Of a DNA stretch of 13,305 nucleotides, positions 5,746-12,342 are shown one piece after another. The notes beneath the pieces are model-generated. The model was not told where the DNA came from. It made no database searches and was given only the letters and a program-made list of their open reading frames with translations. Position 1 is the first letter of the stretch; each line of letters begins with the position of its first letter. The DNA comes from an uncultured Muribaculaceae bacterium (GTDB lineage Bacteria > Bacteroidota > Bacteroidia > Bacteroidales > Muribaculaceae). Both the position numbers and the translations under genes were made by a program. Where the stretch lies: contig CAJTZQ010000085.1 in NCBI GenBank assembly GCA_910583795.1, positions 1-13,305 on the forward strand, written 5' to 3'.

Positions 5746-7311
5746 GTGACTGCACACAAGCGACATACGAACAGAGAGTTCTTCGATTTCTTCCGGTCAA
5801 GACTATCCAACCTGTCAACTGAGACCGCCTCGAAATACAGCCGGACCATCTCCGACCTCGACTGTTTCCTAACCGGTCACCGCCTCTCTCTATCCGACCT
5901 CTCCCCGGCAATGGTCGCCGATTGGGCTGCCGAACTCTTCCGCCAAGGACTCGCCGTAAACACCGTCGTCAGGCACCTCAACATCCTCAGCGCACTGATA
6001 AAGTCAGCTGCAAAAAAAGACCTGCTTACCCCCGACGATTCACCTCGCCAACTCGCAAAATTTTTAGGGGACAAAAAAATTCAACATTCAAAATTCAACA
6101 TTCAAAATTCCCCCGGTTCTCTGGTCTCAAAACCACCACAGTTCTCTGGATCCCTAGTCTCAAAATACCCTGGTTCTCTGGTCGTAAAAACACCACAAAT
6201 CTCTGGTCAAAAAAAGTTCTCTGGATCCTTGGTCTCAAAACACCCCGGTTCTCTGGTCGTAAAAAATACAACATTCATACCGATTTTGCGCGAAATCCTA
6301 AAGAAGCAGTCTGACTTGAATGTATACGAAGACCTCCTCCTCTTCTCCCTCGTCAACGGCGCACTCCCACTCGAAGAAGTCGCCATGATAAAAAAAGGTG
6401 ACACCGACAAATATAACAACGAGGTGTCAAGACTCATAATCGGGCGCAACCAAAGCCCCCGTCGGGAATACGTCTTCGACCTCCGCCAGTCTTACTCCAC
6501 ACCCCGCCAGATCCGCTCCGCCATCGCCGAAGGACTGAAACCACTCTGGGAGAAAACAGGTCTGCCAGCAGATGCCGACCCCGACGACGCCGTCAGGTCT
6601 CTGTGGGCGGCTTGCGCAATACAAAGCGGCGCGACGGCATCCGAGGCACTCGGACGCCTTCAGGGACCGGCGCCATATTCCCTCCCCGAATTCTGCATAC
6701 CGGCAAATGATACCGGCGACACCCGGCTGTGGGACAACGCCGTCCACTCCATGATAGCGCACGAGCTACCGGTATGGTACGCCATGCATCTGCGCAAGGG
6801 AGTTGATTTCGACGACCTACGCAAGGAGATTGCCGACCGCGTCCGCCCTGTCCCTGAACTCTTCTACCCGAGCGAGACCGTGAAGCGACGTGTCGGCAAC
6901 AGGACAATAGTCGAGGAGCACCCCTTCATATCGCGCACCGCATTCTTCAAGAGCCGTCAGGAGAACATCCTACCGATGTTCGCACTCATAGGCGACAAGG
7001 CATGGTGCTACCGTGTCACAAACACACCCGGCGCACCATACGCGGCTATCTCATCACGCGACATGCGACGCTTCCAGGCTGCGATCGGCGTATTCACACC
7101 CGACATCGAGATACACCCCCTCGGGGAACTCACCCCGCGCCCCGGTGAATCCGTGATCATAATAAAGGCGGGGTTCGACAACCGAGAGGGAGAGGTGGAG
7201 GAAGTCATCAACGACGGCGCCACCACCCTCTTCCGCATAAAACTCTCCACCGACCAGGGCTACGAATGGCGCATGGACCTCGACGCCCGCCAGATCCAAC
7301 CGATAAAATAA
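5746..7311 (+). CDS. Tyrosine-recombinase-like / NusG (UpxY)-like fusion, putative antiterminator
   Basis: 521 residues in three parts. Residues 8-107 resemble the SAM-like core-binding domain of tyrosine recombinases (STETASKYSRTISDLDCFL, then GLAVNTVVRHLNILSALIKSA). After a low-complexity linker (109-176), residues 178-312 resemble a recombinase catalytic fold but lack its signature. At box I, NGALPLEEV replaces the usual G-L-R-x-S-E. At box II, AVRSLWA keeps an Arg but not the His, and LQG replaces LGH. Residues about 341-455 look like a NusG NGN domain (PVWYAMHLRKGVDF; ELFYPSETVKRR; HPFISRTAFF). Residues 465-521 resemble a KOW domain (PGESVIIIKAGFDNREGEVEEV). UpxY proteins of this type promote read-through of capsule operons, and this gene heads such a locus; antitermination is therefore inferred. 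The start is GTG, since an in-frame stop lies at 5725-5727 and the next ATG would cut the first domain. GC is higher than in the phosphonate genes. UpxY alone is about 170-180 residues, so the N-terminal extension is the oddity. Confidence 0.75.
   Translation: MTAHKRHTNREFFDFFRSRLSNLSTETASKYSRTISDLDCFLTGHRLSLSDLSPAMVADWAAELFRQGLAVNTVVRHLNILSALIKSAAKKDLLTPDDSPRQLAKFLGDKKIQHSKFNIQNSPGSLVSKPPQFSGSLVSKYPGSLVVKTPQISGQKKFSGSLVSKHPGSLVVKNTTFIPILREILKKQSDLNVYEDLLLFSLVNGALPLEEVAMIKKGDTDKYNNEVSRLIIGRNQSPRREYVFDLRQSYSTPRQIRSAIAEGLKPLWEKTGLPADADPDDAVRSLWAACAIQSGATASEALGRLQGPAPYSLPEFCIPANDTGDTRLWDNAVHSMIAHELPVWYAMHLRKGVDFDDLRKEIADRVRPVPELFYPSETVKRRVGNRTIVEEHPFISRTAFFKSRQENILPMFALIGDKAWCYRVTNTPGAPYAAISSRDMRRFQAAIGVFTPDIEIHPLGELTPRPGESVIIIKAGFDNREGEVEEVINDGATTLFRIKLSTDQGYEWRMDLDARQIQPIK
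6080..6107. repeat. Heptanucleotide repeat (TTCAANA)x4 inside the fusion gene
   Basis: Four 7-base units alternate TTCAACA and TTCAAAA. They encode part of the linker after the recombinase-like N-terminal domain (about residues 112-121). Gain or loss of one unit would shift the frame. The same heptamer occurs in the next gene and in spacers. Confidence 0.85.
6114..6270. repeat. TTCTCTGG minisatellite inside the fusion gene
   Basis: About six degenerate copies of a block with TCTCTGG(T/A) followed by CTCAAAA or CGTAAAA, translated as repeated GSLVSK / GSLVVK. They form the linker between the two recombinase-like domains (residues about 123-173). A closely similar array lies outside any gene at 8380-8423, so an intergenic-type repeat appears to have entered this reading frame at a domain boundary. 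Confidence 0.85.
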
Positions 7312-7315
7312 GTAG

Positions 7316-7422
7316 GGACGCGATACATCGCGTCCGCAATAGACATCCGGCAGAACATCGCGTCCACATCAGATAACCAACGACTGCCGACCAACGACCA
7401 AAGACCAGCGACCAAAGACCCA
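7316..7422. repeat. Spacer with 9-bp palindrome and GACCAA-type short repeats
   Basis: GGACGCGAT-AC-ATCGCGTCC (7316-7335) is a perfect palindrome placed five bases after the stop codon. ACATCGCGTCC recurs 30 bases on at 7355-7365. From about 7375 the spacer is built of ACGACC/AAAGACC permutations that run up to, and seemingly into, the first codons of the next gene. The palindrome could be a terminator-like or interspersed repeat; there is no T-tract. Confidence 0.75.
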
Positions 7423-8256
7423 ATGACCATCGACTTCCTCGACATATCCGACATCGAAGGCTCCGCATCCCTGATCCTCTCCATGTCCGGCACCGCCCCA
7501 TCCCTTGTACCGGAATTCAAAATTCAAAATTCAAAATTCCCCAATTCCCCCTCTCCCGTCCCTGAATTCAAAATTCAAAATTCAACATTCAAAATTATCA
7601 CTAAGGTGGCGCGGGAATGGGTGAACGGAGTGAAGGAGCATATCGGCGAGATGTCGGCGGGAGACGCCATGAGAGCCGCGGGATGCCTCGACCTCATGCA
7701 CCGCCTCGCATACGGCACACCGGCGGACAGCACACTCCTCGACACATACCGCCTCGCGGCGTTCGACTCCTTCGTGCGCGGCGACGGCAGCGTCAACCGC
7801 TACCACCTCTTCAACATGGTCAGCAGCGAGGTGAGACAGCGTAACCGCAAATTCTTCGGCAAGCCCCTCCAGTGGGAGAGCATGTGTGTCGACCGCTGGC
7901 ACAGACAGTTCCGCCACGGCGCAAGCCTCGAAGAGCTCCCCGACATCGACACCGTCCGCCGTGTCACCGCACTCCTCTCCTCCGACCTCTGGGCATTCGA
8001 GACCAAAAACGAATCCCGCTACAAACAGACCCTCTTCGAAAACCACCGCCACCTTTTGGATAATTATCAATTATCAATTATCAATTATCAATTCCTCTCC
8101 GCTTTACAGAGCTTCCTCCTCTCCTCCACGCCATATCTCTCCCCCGAAGAATTTACCACCTACGACACCCAGATCCGCAACGCCCTCATCGCCTCAAAAG
8201 AAACAAACCGCTACCACCGCGAGGCCCTCCTCCTGACCATCGACCAGCCGGCATAG
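7423..8256 (+). CDS. Unrecognised protein downstream of the NusG-like fusion (UpxZ position)
   Basis: 277 residues, predicted soluble and mostly helical, with no signal peptide or membrane segment. I do not recognise the family. The likely core is residues 60-212, with segments such as AGCLDLMHRLAYGTP, LAAFDSFVRGDGSVNRYHL, QRNRKFFGKPLQWESM and DRWHRQFRHGASLEELP. The tail 225-277 contains YLSPEEFTTYDTQI and NRYHREALLL. Two low-complexity insertions (about 29-59 and 213-224) are encoded by heptamer repeats. It follows the fusion gene by 111 bp, shares its high GC and its repeats, and sits between it and the biosynthetic genes. In Bacteroides capsule loci that place is held by upxZ, an antagonist of other UpxY proteins, but no sequence similarity to UpxZ is evident to me. 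The true start may lie further in, because the region around 7423 is itself repetitive. A paired regulatory role is inference from context only. Confidence 0.75.
   Translation: MTIDFLDISDIEGSASLILSMSGTAPSLVPEFKIQNSKFPNSPSPVPEFKIQNSTFKIITKVAREWVNGVKEHIGEMSAGDAMRAAGCLDLMHRLAYGTPADSTLLDTYRLAAFDSFVRGDGSVNRYHLFNMVSSEVRQRNRKFFGKPLQWESMCVDRWHRQFRHGASLEELPDIDTVRRVTALLSSDLWAFETKNESRYKQTLFENHRHLLDNYQLSIINYQFLSALQSFLLSSTPYLSPEEFTTYDTQIRNALIASKETNRYHREALLLTIDQPA
7516..7594. repeat. Heptanucleotide TTCAAAA tracts inside the second regulatory gene
   Basis: Three perfect TTCAAAA units at 7516-7536 and four (one TTCAACA) at 7567-7594, separated by a C/T-rich stretch. They encode the two copies of PEFKIQNS near the N-terminus. 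The unit is not a multiple of three, so unit gain or loss would frameshift the gene close to its start. Confidence 0.85.
8064..8091. repeat. Heptanucleotide (TTATCAA)x4 inside the second regulatory gene
   Basis: Four perfect 7-base units are followed by TTCCTCTCCGCTTT, which closely matches an internal stretch of the 166-bp repeats (about 5180-5194 and 8446-8460). This suggests a spacer fragment inserted in the gene. It encodes NYQLSIINYQF. One unit gained or lost would replace the last 50 or so residues. Confidence 0.9.
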
Positions 8257-8261
8257 ACCAA

Positions 8262-8344
8262 GCCCCAAAGAATGAGAGGAAAGACCATAGTTCCATAGAT
8301 TATGGTTAAAGACCACGCCCCATAGAACGAGAGGATAAACCATA
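8262..8344. repeat. Two imperfect 28-bp direct repeats after the second regulatory gene
   Basis: Copies at 8262-8289 and 8317-8344 (starting GCCCCAAAGAATGAGAGG and GCCCCATAGAACGAGAGG) match at about 24 of 28 positions with a 55-base period. Between them ACCATA and TATGGT form a short inverted repeat. No gene is seen. Confidence 0.7.
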
Positions 8345-8379
8345 AGTTCAAAAACAAAATTCAACATTCAAAATTACCA

Positions 8380-8423
8380 TGGTTCTCTGGTTCCTGGTCG
8401 TAAAAAACTCTGGTTCTCTGGTC
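8380..8423. repeat. Intergenic TTCTCTGG minisatellite
   Basis: Copies of GGTTCTCTGGT with CGTAAAAAAC between them, close relatives of the array inside the fusion gene at 6114-6270. It is preceded by a TTCAACATTCAAAATT heptamer tract. It lies between the second regulatory gene and direct repeat copy B. Confidence 0.8.
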
Positions 8424-8426
8424 GTA

Positions 8427-8592
8427 ATCCAAAATTCAAAAATTAATTTCCTCTCCGCTTTGTTCCGTTTTTCGCTCCTTGGAGCGAAACGTGCCCTCTT
8501 CCAAAGCGCAGCCATCCCATTAAAAAGCAAAAGCACAAATCGAATAGCTTTTTTGTTGGTTTTTCGCACCTTTGGGGCGAAACGTGCCCTCT
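8427..8592. repeat. 166-bp direct repeat, copy B
   Basis: Second copy of the repeat at 5161-5326, same orientation, 3.27 kb away. It carries the same two TTTCGC/GCGAAA hairpin modules. It ends 21 bases before the dehydrogenase stub at 8614, so it abuts the recombination scar at the head of the biosynthetic genes. Confidence 0.9.
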
Positions 8593-8613
8593 CTCCAAAA
8601 GCACCAAAAGAAA

Positions 8614-8697
8614 ATGAAAAAATACAACATTGCGGTAGCAGGCACAGGCTACGTCGGTCTCAGTATATTTAAATATTCTCAGTTTCCGGTATCATAA
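8614..8697 (+). pseudogene. 5' stub of a nucleotide-sugar (UDP-glucose-type) dehydrogenase gene
   Basis: A 27-codon frame begins MKKYNIAVAGTGYVGLS, the N-terminal beta strand and GxGxxG NAD-binding loop characteristic of UDP-glucose/UDP-ManNAc-type dehydrogenases. After codon 17 it runs into unrelated AT-rich sequence and stops at TAA 8695-8697. The normal protein is about 400 residues or more, so this is a remnant. Such dehydrogenase genes commonly occur in capsule loci. The stub implies that the operon behind it was exchanged or deleted, with a breakpoint at about 8665. The only alternative, a short leader peptide, is less likely given the motif match. Confidence 0.75.
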
Positions 8698-8777
8698 CCA
8701 TAAAAGAATCAAATCGGTTTGAACGATTATTCCATTTTCACCAAATTAGAAATCTCATAAAAAATACATAGTATAAT

Positions 8778-10082
8778 ATGGCTAACAAGAAAGTATATTT
8801 AGGCATGGTTGCAGACATAATGCATCCAGGCCTTATAAATATTATCAATGAAGGAGCCAAGTATGGTGACGTCATTATTGGTTTATTCACAGATAAAGCC
8901 GTTGCGGAACACAAGAGACTTCCTTTCCTCACTTACGAGCAGCGCAAGGCAGTAGTAGAAAACATCAAAGGGGTTTCCGAAGTGGTTCCCCAGGATGAAT
9001 GGAGCTATATACCCAACCTTAAAAAACTCAAGCCGGATTATATTATCCATGGCGACGACTGGAAAACAGGAATCGATATGGAACTCCGTGAAGAGGTATT
9101 CAAAGTAATGGAAGAACTTGGGGGAAAGGTTATAGAAATTCCCTATACAAAAGGTATTAATTCCACCGGTCTTGTGGAAGAAGAAAAATCATTAGGCACA
9201 ACCCCTGAGGTGCGAATGAAAAGACTTCGCAGACTGATTGCAGCAAAGCCCATAGTCAGAATCATGGAGGCACATGACGGACTATGCGGGTTGATAATCG
9301 AAAATGCAGAAGTCGACGCCAATGGCAAGCATAACACCTTCGACGGCATGTGGTCAAGTTCATTGACAGACTCAACATCGAAAGGGAAACCTGACATTGA
9401 GGCAGTAGACCTTACCACTCGTCTACAGGATCTCAACAACATACTTGAATGCACCACGAAACCTATTATCTTTGATGGCGATACCGGCGGAAAGATCGAA
9501 CATTTCGTATTTACGGTCCGCACCCTTGAACGTCATGGAGTATCGGCAATCATAATAGAAGACAAGATTGGATTGAAGAAGAATTCACTCTTCGGAACCG
9601 ATGCTATTCAGACCCAAGACACCATAGACCATTTCTGTCAGAAGATCCGTGCGGGCAAGGAGGCACAGGTGACCAAAGACTTCATGATAATATCCCGTAT
9701 AGAGAGCCTCATAGCCGGAAAATCCATAGAGGACGCGCTCGAGCGTGCACGGGCGTATGTGGCTGCCGGTGCTGACGGAGTCATGATCCACAGTAAAAAC
9801 AAATCCGGCGAGGACATAAAGGAGTTCTGTCTCAGATTCCGTGAGGAGCATCCCAAGGTTCCCATTGTTGTTGTCCCGACCACCTATAATCACATATATG
9901 AGAAAGAGATGCAGGAATGGGGTGTCAACGTGGTGATATACGCCAACCACATGTTGCGTGCCGCATACCCCGCCATGAAAAAGACAGCTGAGACAATCCT
10001 GGAGCATGAACGTTCCCTCGAGGTCAATGACCTCTGTATGCCTATCAAAGAAATTCTTGAGCTTATTCCCGGTACAAAATAA
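8778..10082 (+). CDS. aepX: Phosphoenolpyruvate mutase with N-terminal nucleotidyltransferase-like domain
   Basis: Catalyses rearrangement of PEP to phosphonopyruvate, forming the C-P bond that starts nearly all phosphonate biosynthesis; probably cytosolic. It has 434 residues. Residues 1-140 resemble a cytidylyltransferase domain of the HxGH type (VYLGMVADIMHPGL, then GLFTDKAVAEHKRLP and IIHGDDW). Here the motif reads HPGL, so the second His is missing. Residues about 145-434 are the PEP mutase barrel of the isocitrate lyase superfamily. It has WSSSLTDS near 192-199, DGDTGG with D233 and D235 for Mg2+, and the mutase signature EDKIGLKKNS (261-270). This EDKx5NS loop separates mutases from other superfamily members. 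It is the first gene of a four-gene unit with gaps of 6 and 1 bases and one 4-base overlap. No convincing promoter lies directly upstream, so transcription from the invertible promoter is plausible. The start is ATG at 8778. Confidence 0.95.
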   Translation: MANKKVYLGMVADIMHPGLINIINEGAKYGDVIIGLFTDKAVAEHKRLPFLTYEQRKAVVENIKGVSEVVPQDEWSYIPNLKKLKPDYIIHGDDWKTGIDMELREEVFKVMEELGGKVIEIPYTKGINSTGLVEEEKSLGTTPEVRMKRLRRLIAAKPIVRIMEAHDGLCGLIIENAEVDANGKHNTFDGMWSSSLTDSTSKGKPDIEAVDLTTRLQDLNNILECTTKPIIFDGDTGGKIEHFVFTVRTLERHGVSAIIIEDKIGLKKNSLFGTDAIQTQDTIDHFCQKIRAGKEAQVTKDFMIISRIESLIAGKSIEDALERARAYVAAGADGVMIHSKNKSGEDIKEFCLRFREEHPKVPIVVVPTTYNHIYEKEMQEWGVNVVIYANHMLRAAYPAMKKTAETILEHERSLEVNDLCMPIKEILELIPGTK

Positions 10083-10088
10083 TTCGCC

Positions 10089-11219
10089 ATGGTATCAGTA
10101 GAAAAGTTTTACGACACCCTCAGGAATTGCGGGATCAAATTGTTCACTGGAGTCCCCGACTCTTTGCTGAAGAATCTTTGTGCCTACATCACTGACAATT
10201 CAGATTCATTCCACAATATAATCGCGGCAAACGAGGGGGCGGCAGTGGGCATCGCTGCCGGACATTATATGGCAACCGGAGAGGTGCCGGTTGTATACAT
10301 GCAGAACTCGGGTATAGGTAACGCGGTCAACCCCCTCATGTCTCTTGCAGACGAAAAGGTGTATTCCCTGCCGATACTTTTGATAATAGGCTGGAGAGGC
10401 GAACCCGGTGTTCATGACGAGCCGCAGCATGTAAAGCAGGGAGAGGTGACGCTTCCTCTGCTTAATGCAATGGAAATTCCATATGTGATTCTTTCAGATG
10501 ACGATTCATCCGCATTACCCGCTGTCCAAATGATTGTCAATGATTGTAAAAAGCTTTCCAGACCGCATGCAATAGTTATCCGCAAGAATACATTCGGGAA
10601 ATACAGGCTTAAAAATGAAGCTGTCAACGATTATCCACTGTCAAGGGAGGAGGCACTGACACGTATCGTGAAGTCCCTGGATAATGACAGCGTGATCGTA
10701 TCGACCACAGGGAAACTGTCCAGGGAACTGTTTGAGCTGCGTGAATCATCAGGGCAGGATCACAGCCATGACTTCCTCACAGTAGGGTCGATGGGGCATG
10801 CCTCGTCAATATCCCTCGGTATAGCTTTGGAAAAGCCGGAACGCCGTGTATATTGCTTTGACGGGGACGGGGCTTTCATAATGCACATGGGGGCGATAAC
10901 AAATGTAGGAGCATTGGCTCCCAAGAATTATGTCCATGTAGTCTTCAATAACGGGGCTCACGAATCCGTCGGCGGACAGCCTACACTGGGTTTCGGTATA
11001 GACATGTGTGCCATAGCCAAGGCGTGCGGTTATAAAGAAGCGGTCACCATAACAACCGGAGAGGAGTTTGAAGAACTCTCAAAAACAATAAATACGATAG
11101 ATGGGCCCGCCCTTGTTGAACTGCGTGTAAGAATCGATTCGAGGGAAAACCTCGGAAGACCCACTACAACCCCCATTGAGAATAAAGAGGCTTTCATGAA
11201 ATTTTTAAGCGAACACTGA
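10089..11219 (+). CDS. aepY: Phosphonopyruvate decarboxylase (ThDP-dependent)
   Basis: Converts phosphonopyruvate to phosphonoacetaldehyde and CO2, the irreversible step that pulls the unfavourable mutase equilibrium forward. It has 376 residues, normal for the family. The N-terminal pyrimidine-binding domain has FTGVPDSLLKNL near 19-30 and the ThDP-activating Glu49 in AANEGAAVGIAAG. The C-terminal pyrophosphate-binding domain has TVGSMGHASSISLGIAL near 231-247, the GDG motif at 259-261 and N287-N288 of the Mg2+/ThDP motif. The HESVGGQPT that follows is typical of phosphonopyruvate decarboxylases rather than acetolactate synthases. It starts 6 bases after the mutase stop. Confidence 0.95.
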   Translation: MVSVEKFYDTLRNCGIKLFTGVPDSLLKNLCAYITDNSDSFHNIIAANEGAAVGIAAGHYMATGEVPVVYMQNSGIGNAVNPLMSLADEKVYSLPILLIIGWRGEPGVHDEPQHVKQGEVTLPLLNAMEIPYVILSDDDSSALPAVQMIVNDCKKLSRPHAIVIRKNTFGKYRLKNEAVNDYPLSREEALTRIVKSLDNDSVIVSTTGKLSRELFELRESSGQDHSHDFLTVGSMGHASSISLGIALEKPERRVYCFDGDGAFIMHMGAITNVGALAPKNYVHVVFNNGAHESVGGQPTLGFGIDMCAIAKACGYKEAVTITTGEEFEELSKTINTIDGPALVELRVRIDSRENLGRPTTTPIENKEAFMKFLSEH

Positions 11220-11220
11220 T

Positions 11221-12342
11221 ATGGATATAAAAAGGAACATACTTCTGAACCCGGGACCCGCCACAACCACCGACACCGTGAAGATGGCACAGGTAGTACC
11301 TGATATATGCCCCCGTGAAAAGGAGTTTGCAAATCTCATGAAAGATCTCCGCAAGGATCTTGTCAGAATTGCGCACGGAGATCCTGAAAAAGACACCGCG
11401 GTACTTTTCTGCGGGTCAGGGACAATCAATATTGACATCTGTCTGAACTCCCTGCTTCCGGAGGGTAAAAAAATAATGATCGTCAACAACGGGGCATACA
11501 GTTCGAGGGCTGTAGAGGTATGCGAATACTACGGACTTCCCTATATAAATCTCAAGCAGGATATTTTCACAACCCCTGATCTTCTGGAGGTAGAGAAGAC
11601 ATTGGAGCAGAATCCGGATGTTGCACTTGTCTACACCACTCACCATGAAACAGGAACCGGGCTGCTTAACCCGATCCGTCAGATAGGTGAGTTGGCACAT
11701 CGTTTCGGTGCAACATTCGTGGTTGACACCACCTCTTCTCTCGGCATGATACCATTTGATCTGCATAAGGACAATGTGGATTTTTGCATGGCATCCGCTC
11801 AGAAAGGACTGATGGCCATGAGCGGTCTTTCTTTTATAATCGGTGACAAGGAATTGATTGAAAGATCAAAGGATTATCCCAAGCGGTCATACTACTGCAA
11901 TCTTTATCTTCAATACAGTTTCTTCGAGAAAACCGGAGAGATGCATTTTACCCCTCCCGTACAGGTGGTTTATGCATTGCGGCAGGCGATAAAGGAATAT
12001 TTTGAAGAGGGGGAGGAAAACAAGTTCGCACGACACGCGAGAGTGAACCGTGCCATTCATGAGGGAATTGAAAAACTTGGGCTGGATTACGTGATTGACA
12101 AAGATAAGGAATCCGGTCTGGTGGTTTCGGTCAAATATCCTAATCTACCACAATGGGACTTCAACAAGGTACATGATTACTGTTTTGAGAGGGGCTTCAC
12201 GATCTATCCCGGAAAGATATCCACAACAGACACATTCCGTCTTTGCTCATTGGGGGCGATAGATGTCAACGATATAGAAGATTTCTTCGTGGTATTTGAG
12301 GAAGCCCTGAATGAATCCCGCATAAACACACCATTGAAATGA
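11221..12342 (+). CDS. aepZ: 2-aminoethylphosphonate:pyruvate aminotransferase
   Basis: A PLP-dependent class V aminotransferase that should interconvert phosphonoacetaldehyde and 2-aminoethylphosphonate (2-AEP). It has 373 residues, matching the PhnW/AepZ length. The N-terminal LLNPGPATTTDTVKMAQV with PDICPREKEF is highly typical. The cofactor pocket shows FCGSGTINI near 63-71, D169 in FVVDTTSSLG and the probable Schiff-base Lys195 in SAQKGLMAMSG. Placed after mutase and decarboxylase genes, it most likely works in the biosynthetic direction, unlike catabolic PhnW, which pairs with phosphonatase (PhnX). No PhnX is seen. It begins one base after the decarboxylase stop and its stop overlaps the next start by 4 bases. 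Confidence 0.95.
   Translation: MDIKRNILLNPGPATTTDTVKMAQVVPDICPREKEFANLMKDLRKDLVRIAHGDPEKDTAVLFCGSGTINIDICLNSLLPEGKKIMIVNNGAYSSRAVEVCEYYGLPYINLKQDIFTTPDLLEVEKTLEQNPDVALVYTTHHETGTGLLNPIRQIGELAHRFGATFVVDTTSSLGMIPFDLHKDNVDFCMASAQKGLMAMSGLSFIIGDKELIERSKDYPKRSYYCNLYLQYSFFEKTGEMHFTPPVQVVYALRQAIKEYFEEGEENKFARHARVNRAIHEGIEKLGLDYVIDKDKESGLVVSVKYPNLPQWDFNKVHDYCFERGFTIYPGKISTTDTFRLCSLGAIDVNDIEDFFVVFEEALNESRINTPLK

Noticed and set aside
5536..5822. Small plus-strand open frames between the inverted repeats and the fusion gene
   Set aside because: They start in or next to the right inverted repeat, overlap each other in different frames and the fusion gene, and show no protein-like pattern.
5922..6314. 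Overlapping plus-strand frame of 130 codons inside the fusion gene
   Set aside because: It is a shadow frame made of the same minisatellite; the frame of the fusion gene carries recognisable domains on both sides.
5746..6700. Active site-specific invertase encoded by the N-terminal half of the fusion gene
   Set aside because: The box I Arg and the box II His are not visible and no properly placed catalytic Tyr was found; it is better called recombinase-like, with activity doubtful.
6427..7520. Several minus-strand open frames opposite the two GC-rich regulatory genes
   Set aside because: High-GC genes commonly have open antisense frames; their products are Arg/Gly/Cys-rich and lack domain-like patterns.
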